From assembly GCA_012845835.1 (NCBI GenBank), contig JABAKD010000008.1, positions 4,633,767 to 4,697,766 of the forward strand: a stretch of 64,000 nucleotides of DNA. Reading direction: 5' to 3'. Below are positions 24,590-64,000 of this stretch, piece by piece. Position numbers and translations under genes: made by a program. This DNA is from Undaria pinnatifida (taxonomy: Eukaryota > Sar > Phaeophyceae > Laminariales > Alariaceae). Positions within the stretch are counted from its first letter, which is position 1. Every line of letters starts with the position of its first letter. The notes under the pieces were generated by a model. It ran no database searches. It was given only the letters and a program-made list of their open reading frames with translations, and was not told the origin of the DNA.

Positions 24590-24830
24590 GTGCCGAATTT
24601 CTCGAAAGCCAGAGGGGCACACACGACATCTTTTCAAAAGATCTGAAAAGTAAGAATAGATATTGTACCTCTGGTAGGTGAACAAACACAACGGAAATGG
24701 CGGCTTTAGGGAAGAGCTCGCCGAGACATTTCCATTTTGACGGACGCGTCCCGCTCGGCGTTTGTGACTCTCTTCCCCCTTGTGGACAAAATCAGATAGC
24801 TTGGAAATCCGTCCGAGGGATGCCGGAGTG
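24590..24830 (+). repeat. Diverged copy of the 18-20 kb array unit
   Basis: It keeps ACACAACGGAAATGGCGGC, CGCTCGGCGTTTGTGACTC and GTGGACAAAATCAG in order, with an insertion of about 60 bp near 24630-24690. The array family therefore also occurs as a single dispersed copy. Confidence 0.55.
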
Positions 24831-24839
24831 TGTATGTGT

Positions 24840-27540
24840 GCTATTTTGCTGGTTCTAGTAGTCTGCACTATACCTGGTACGTACATAGTACAGGATACCT
24901 GTTAGTATAAGAGACACTACAGACCAGAACGGGAGCATGCACAGTGCACGCCATCCAAGCCCGCTCAGATACTACGGTTAGCTGCAAAAAAAATTCGGGA
25001 GCCTATATTCTGAATTTAGTGTACACACCGCAGGCTCTCTCCTATTATTAGTCAGCCCGGGGTCAGCACTTATTTACATTTTTCTTATGTTCTTAGAAGG
25101 TACTATTAATGATAGTATTGATATAGGTGTTCTGTACTATACTGTAGTTGTACGGTACACGTACCCTGGGCCGGCATAACCACAGCAATATAAAATACCG
25201 ATTTCTTGTTAGAGGGCCGCTGCTGCTGTGCTGGCCCACGTGTATGGTGCAGCAGTCAGAGTGCCCCTGCCTGATACGTATGATCACAGGAAAGGAGGGT
25301 GCTCTTTCTTTTTGGTGGATTGAAGACTTACTGTTACGAGGTACCAAGGTATGTGCTGGGCGGAAATTCCTGTACACTATTGGAAGCGGCAACCGGCGCT
25401 ATTCCGCCCACCACCGAGATACTGCCACTACTGGCACTACTCGGGGTCCCCGAGACACCGAGATTACTCGTGGTTCCCGTCTTGTAGTGCCAACGATTTC
25501 GTAGGCACTATAACGTGCAACGGGCACTATTCAGTCCGTCCTGCTGTAAAGCACAAACACCGCCGATTAGCGAAGCTTGTTATATGAGTAGGAGAGTCTT
25601 GAGTCTAGAGTGTCGTAATTTAGAGTCGCGTCCAAAGATCGACACGTAAGAGCTTGGTCGATTACTCACGGACATCATGGAGCTGCCACGTGCAAAACAT
25701 GCCCACACCGTTAACATCAGTCGACCGTCCACGTTCTACGTGCAACAGACGCGCGCAGAGCTACAGCTGCGTGTAAGACAGACGGGTCTATTGCCTCGTA
25801 CTCTCTGATACATGGATAGATGAGGTGGATGATGCATTGATGGCACCGCCGTAGGCGCAATATGCGGCGAAATGCGGTGCAATTACGAACGGTTCACTTT
25901 GGTATACAGCCGTTTCACTTTACTAGTCTATGGCACGACTACACGAAAAAAATGCTCACCTACATCCCGACCACGTTTGCGCATGTAATGCGTACCAGGT
26001 ATGCGCATGTACACTCATACGTACATACAACACATACATCATTCACATGCATTGATCTACGCGGGTACGTAGAGAACTAGGAATTGCAGTCTCCACGTAG
26101 CTGCGCTTACTTCCACAGGCTCTTCCCTCGTACAGAGGTAGATACCCTCCAACCAAGACACCAAGCAAGCAACCAGGCGTCATCAGTGACAGGGAACATA
26201 GATCTGTTTCCTTCGTCATCGTGATGGCAGCCACGACAGCAACCTCATGTGAGTTATCTTAAGTCGTCATTTTTCACAGTAGGAATTCGTGCAGACGCGT
26301 GTAGACGCGTACCCCCGGTATTGTACATGTGTGTAGAGGCGATATATCTCGTGTGTACGAGTATAATCGTAACATTCCAAGCAGCGTATCACACCAACAA
26401 GATCCTCCAATCGTCAAAGCGGGCAGTAGCCTTTACATGGTTATATTTCGCTGCGACACAACAGCAGCAGTTGGTACATAGCTGAGGTCGACCTCCATTT
26501 CACTGAGGTCGACCTCTATTTCATGCCTTAGTACCTGGCAGATAGCTTCTTAATCTCACCCTTCCTTGTTTGAGCTTGAGCTTTAGCCTTGAACGGCGCC
26601 TGAGAGAGACATATGCAGATGCCGTCTCTTCTTTCTTCATCGAATTGTTATGGTGGGTTGACCGTCGGCTGTTCGTTCTCATCGCACGAAGGCCTTCCTT
26701 TTTTGCATGTTTGCGTTCGAACATACCTCCACTACTAGTAATAGGTAAAATATGAGGTGCGCGGTCTCAATACCTGCAGTAGTCCAACATCTGCGATGCT
26801 GGGTGACCACACCCCCCGCGAAGTTGCACGCGCGTGCCCAGGCTATTCGGATTTGCACGTAAATTCATTAGCGATTTATGTATATGGCGGCTCCCTATGT
26901 GCAGGGTGTCCGCACTAAACGACGGTTGCGGTGCCCAGAGCAACCCGACCCCAGACCTGACCCCAACCGTAATCCCAACCCGACCCTTTGGGGGGCTCGA
27001 GGTCTGCTCTCGAGGTCGACACAGGGGCAGTATTGAGTTTACGTGCAAATCTGAAAACCTTGTACGTATACATGCAATTAAACGCCTGGTCGGGTGACTA
27101 CGGAAAAAACACTGGCGAGGCAGAGCAGCAAGCGAGATAATAGCAGCATACCTGGTCATGTGGTGGATGTGAACTGAGCAAGAACCAACACGATCGAACA
27201 TCTACCAACGCTCTGTTTGATATTCACGTGTTCTGTTTTCAGACAGAGAGAAAAAACTGGGCACTCTCCAACTCTCGTCGCGGTAGTGCTGCTGTAGTAC
27301 TCGTACCAACAGCAGTAGCAGCGGAATCAGAAGCAGTAGCAGCGGTGGTAGCAGCAGCAGTAGGGCACACGAGACCAGGGCCAGGTCAGCGTCGCGGTGC
27401 GTGCGTCTGTTCGATCAGTCCCCTGAAAAAGCTATGCGCAGCAGTAGTTTGTTTTGTTTTGCGGTGCAATTGTTGAAGACGAACAATCTGCATGCATCTC
27501 TACGATAATCGAAAGATTAAAACATCGGAGGTGCACTCTT
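24840..27540. other. Gene-free stretch
   Basis: Only a short direct repeat CTGAGGTCGACCTC (26484-26515) and a CAGCAGTAGCAGCGG-type trinucleotide run (27305-27365) were noted. No exon signals were recognised. Confidence 0.35.
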
Positions 27541-27815
27541 CTAGACAACGGTGTAGAGGTGAGCCCTTTTTTATCTGAGGTTCCTCAGTTTAGGAGCTTG
27601 AGACCTACCTCTCCCAAAAACTGATGTGGAGAGAATAAAACCGGTATTTATTTGATCCCGGATGAACAGATCCCATGTGGCTTAGGTATACAACGAGAAG
27701 CATGCAAAAACAAGTTACGTATTTCTGACGATTTTGGGATAAGGCGTCCAGTCATTCAGAAAATATATCAGACGCAAAGTGCTGTCTCTATCGTAGCACG
27801 CGTCTCTAGGCACCA
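27541..27815 (+). mobile_element. MITE-1 copy
   Basis: The right end is the family TIR (TATCGTAGCACGCGTC). The left end is a decayed form (GACAACGGTGTAGAGGTG). The interior keeps the family blocks GGTTCCTCAGTTTAGGAG, ACTGATGTGGAGAG, GATGAACAGATCCCATG, CTGACGATTTTGGGAT and GTCATTCAGAAAA. This is the leftmost member seen; none was found in the first 27.5 kb. Confidence 0.7.
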
Positions 27816-28170
27816 CCATGGTATCTGCAGCAGAGCTTCTCGGCCCCCCTATCCGCACGGTGGGCCTGTGACCATATATTTGCAGCATGTCTCGGGGACA
27901 CGAGCCCAAATGGTAATGTGGGCAGACAGCCGGACAAATTGGGTTGTGTGACAGTGCTCCGAGTGGGGGGTGCGTGGTTGGTCGGTGTTGGGAAGCGCGC
28001 CCCTCATGGGTTCCGGTGTCTTTGGTAGTCTCTCCTCATGGCTCGCCGGCTAGGCTTAAAGCTTAAAATTATGCATTGTTTCCCTAAATAGAAGGCTAAA
28101 GAACACAGACATAACAGGACTAGGCGTGAGTGTGACATCTAATATCACGTGGTTTCACCTCAACTACTAC

Positions 28171-28282
28171 ATGGTTTCGCGTCGAATCTATAAACTATCC
28201 TTCTATGGACAGCACTCCATTACTGACATGGTTTCACGTCGAATCCATAAACTACCCTTCTATGGAGAGCACTCCATTACAG
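28171..28282 (+). repeat. Two-copy tandem repeat, ~57 bp
   Basis: ATGGTTTCRCGTCGAATC, AAACTA and CTTCTATGGA.AGCACTCCATTAC occur twice in tandem. Confidence 0.75.
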
Positions 28283-28565
28283 TTGGTTCGCTCGGTAAAA
28301 TTGATTTTTCAAAATTTAAAATGCCTTTTACTACTTGTACGATGTTTTTATAAAATATTGAAAAACATCAGCTGTGAGTACCATGCCTGGAAAACTTGAA
28401 GAACATGAATGAGAACCCGGTTTGGTGCCGGTGAAAACACACGTTGCCGCACCTGCCTCGACGAACTTTCAACGACTTACGGCGAAACCAGCTCGAGAAT
28501 AATTGGCTGGCATTTGTGTGTGCAGAAGTCCCGTCGGGACTGGCCTTGGTGCCGTGTACGTTGAG

Positions 28566-28878
28566 CCGGTCGCCCCGGTGGCGTATCAGGTTATCCTCGA
28601 GCCTGGTATAGGTCAGTTTCGTGAGTTTGAATCTCCCCGAGTGCATACTCGTATAAATTCGTGGGGAATTTTTGTTGCGCACAAATTGACTTGTGGAAAA
28701 AAAGGCGAGAGCGTGAGGTAGTAACACTCGATGAAAAATCGACGAGCAGTGGGATTGCTGAACCCTATGCGCGGTAAAAATTGAAGGCAAGAACCGGGGG
28801 GAAGAAGGGACGACACCTGTGACCACGGTTTGTCCATAAGCTGGGGAGTAGAGGTGTGCGAAAAAAAAAAAAAAAAAC
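28566..28878 (+). mobile_element. tRNA-derived SINE, family 2, copy a
   Basis: It starts GGTCGCCCCGGTGGCGTATC, an A-box-like segment, and has the B-box-like GAGTTTGAATC about 55 bp on. The body carries GAGAGCGTGAG, AACACTCGATGAAAAATCGA, GGCAAGAACCGGGGGG and GACACCTGTGACCACGG, and ends in an A18 tail. Other copies are 30376-30673 (minus), 37240-37560 (plus) and a partial at 49935-50085. The body differs from family 1 although the first 13 bp of the head are the same. Confidence 0.8.
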
Positions 28879-28879
28879 G

Positions 28880-29560
28880 TTGAGTGTGGTGGACAAACGT
28901 GGCCGAAAAAAATGAGGACTTACACAAACATACACACAAACACACACATACAGAGAAAGTAATTCGAGGCAACCTACCCTCCTATGCGATCCGATACTCG
29001 TCGAAGAGGCTTTTTCCCTTGGAAAACCAAGAAAAAAATGCTCAGCGCTGCGCGCTTTGCGCGCCTCATTACAAATATCGACACTGCTGTACAACGTAAA
29101 TGCTCGATTTGTTCAGCGAAGTACCTGACCCTCTCTCCTCCTCTCTCCACTTATCACCACTACATTATGTACTGTGCAGAAAATAATGGACCGCAGGTTG
29201 TGCGACACACCGTTGTGTTGAGATTAATTTTACGGCTGTTGATGCTGTAGGGATGTTTTGTATTTTGGCATGAAGTCCCTTATTTTTGCAAATTTTGTTT
29301 GGTCAGCAAATTACGGCTCGACATACACCTCCCCACCTCTCCTCTCCTTTCTCTTTCTTCTGTTACTTTATTGCGCCAGAGCGGTATGGTAGCGCATGGC
29401 GTTGCTGAAGCGGATCTGGGTGTCCGGTGGGATGGTTGAATGGGCTAACTTTGTACGGGGGATTCCCTAGTTGCTCCCTCCGTGATCCCTCTCGTCAAAA
29501 CGGTTTCTGCCGTAATAAATAATCTCTAGCAAAAGTGTAGGAGGGGTGACAACAAGACCC
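28880..29560 (+). promoter_or_regulatory. Upstream region of the channel gene
   Basis: This is the interval between the SINE tail and the ATG at 29561. No TATA box or initiator could be assigned with confidence. A stop at 29516-29518 closes the frame upstream of the ATG, and the ATG context is CCCATGG. Confidence 0.3.
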
Positions 29561-63673
<34,113 letters not shown>

Positions 63674-63816
63674 GTATTCACATACCAAGTATACCGGTAT
63701 AATATACATGCGCATATAGGGATGGCATTGCGTTTTATTGTTTTATTAAAATGGGGATTTCGTTTAATTATTCGTATGTCAGTGCTTGGGGGAAAGCACA
63801 AAAATATTGCGGCAAG

Positions 63817-63846
63817 GTACATGGTCTACACGTTGGAAGAAGGAGC
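63817..63846 (+). pseudogene. Partial duplicate of exon 12 end
   Basis: GTACATGGTCTACACGTTGG and AAGAAGGAG match exon 12 at 63638-63666 with two substitutions in about 29 bp and keep the YMVYTLEEG frame. The following CCGGTGGGTATG could offer a donor. Either a relic or an alternative short exon. Confidence 0.55.
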
Positions 63847-64000
63847 CGGTGGGTATGAAGCATGCTCCCCTCGTACGTCCGTCACCTGTGTGCCTTGCGA
63901 GAACGTTCGGTGTTTTTTGGCTGAAAGTGCTTGCTTGCGGCAGAGATACACATTACTATTGTGTTTTTTCAACCATTTCATCCCAGTGACGTCATCAGGG

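Overview
This is a repeat-rich eukaryotic nuclear window. The evidence is short exons with GT-AG boundaries and matching phases, introns of 0.9-7 kb, tRNA-derived SINEs, dense non-autonomous DNA transposons and many minisatellites. No rRNA gene, confident tRNA gene, CRISPR array or bacterial-type operon was seen. The one well-supported gene encodes an OSCA/TMEM63/CSC1-type (DUF221) membrane channel. Its acidic N-terminus, intron load and interspersed MITEs suggest a stramenopile, perhaps a brown alga. That taxonomic placement is inference, not something the sequence proves.

Layout. Positions 1-20.5 kb are gene-poor. They hold a snap-back inverted repeat (60-672), two SINE-1 copies, a 953-bp element with perfect terminal inverted repeats (TIRs) and TA target duplications (5122-6074), a candidate 2.45-kb TIR element (9675-12127), segmental duplications and a ~1.8-kb array of ~0.2-kb units (18234-20062). 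From 20.5 to 24.3 kb the minus strand carries a probable terminal exon (20569-21430) and two protein-like open blocks (23321-23713, 23930-24211), none of known function. From 27.5 kb a MITE family (here MITE-1) appears and then recurs at least 15 times.

The channel gene runs from ATG 29561 on the plus strand off the right edge. Twelve exons (29561-29849, 31219-31316, 36745-36864, 43871-43990, 45736-45867, 49751-49845, 51081-51189, 52065-52184, 57076-57216, 59704-59835, 62464-62664, 63501-63673) join in phase to about 576 residues. They give an acidic N-terminus, the pre-membrane segment, a membrane helix, an RRM-like cytosolic domain and the entry to the channel bundle. Only about 1.73 kb of 34 kb is coding. 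One N-terminal membrane exon may be missing between exons 3 and 4.

The introns are a transposon archive. They hold two SINE families, two MITE families that share a TIR core, a PIF/Harbinger-like MITE with TAA duplications, and hAT-type elements. One hAT-like element sits exactly inside a SINE with a perfect 8-bp duplication. Another contains an internally deleted transposase and is nested in a third TIR element. These three unrelated-sequence elements each carry arrays of ~41-42 bp units near both ends, which is the most unusual structural pattern in the window. Several introns also hold short displaced copies of the adjoining exon edges.
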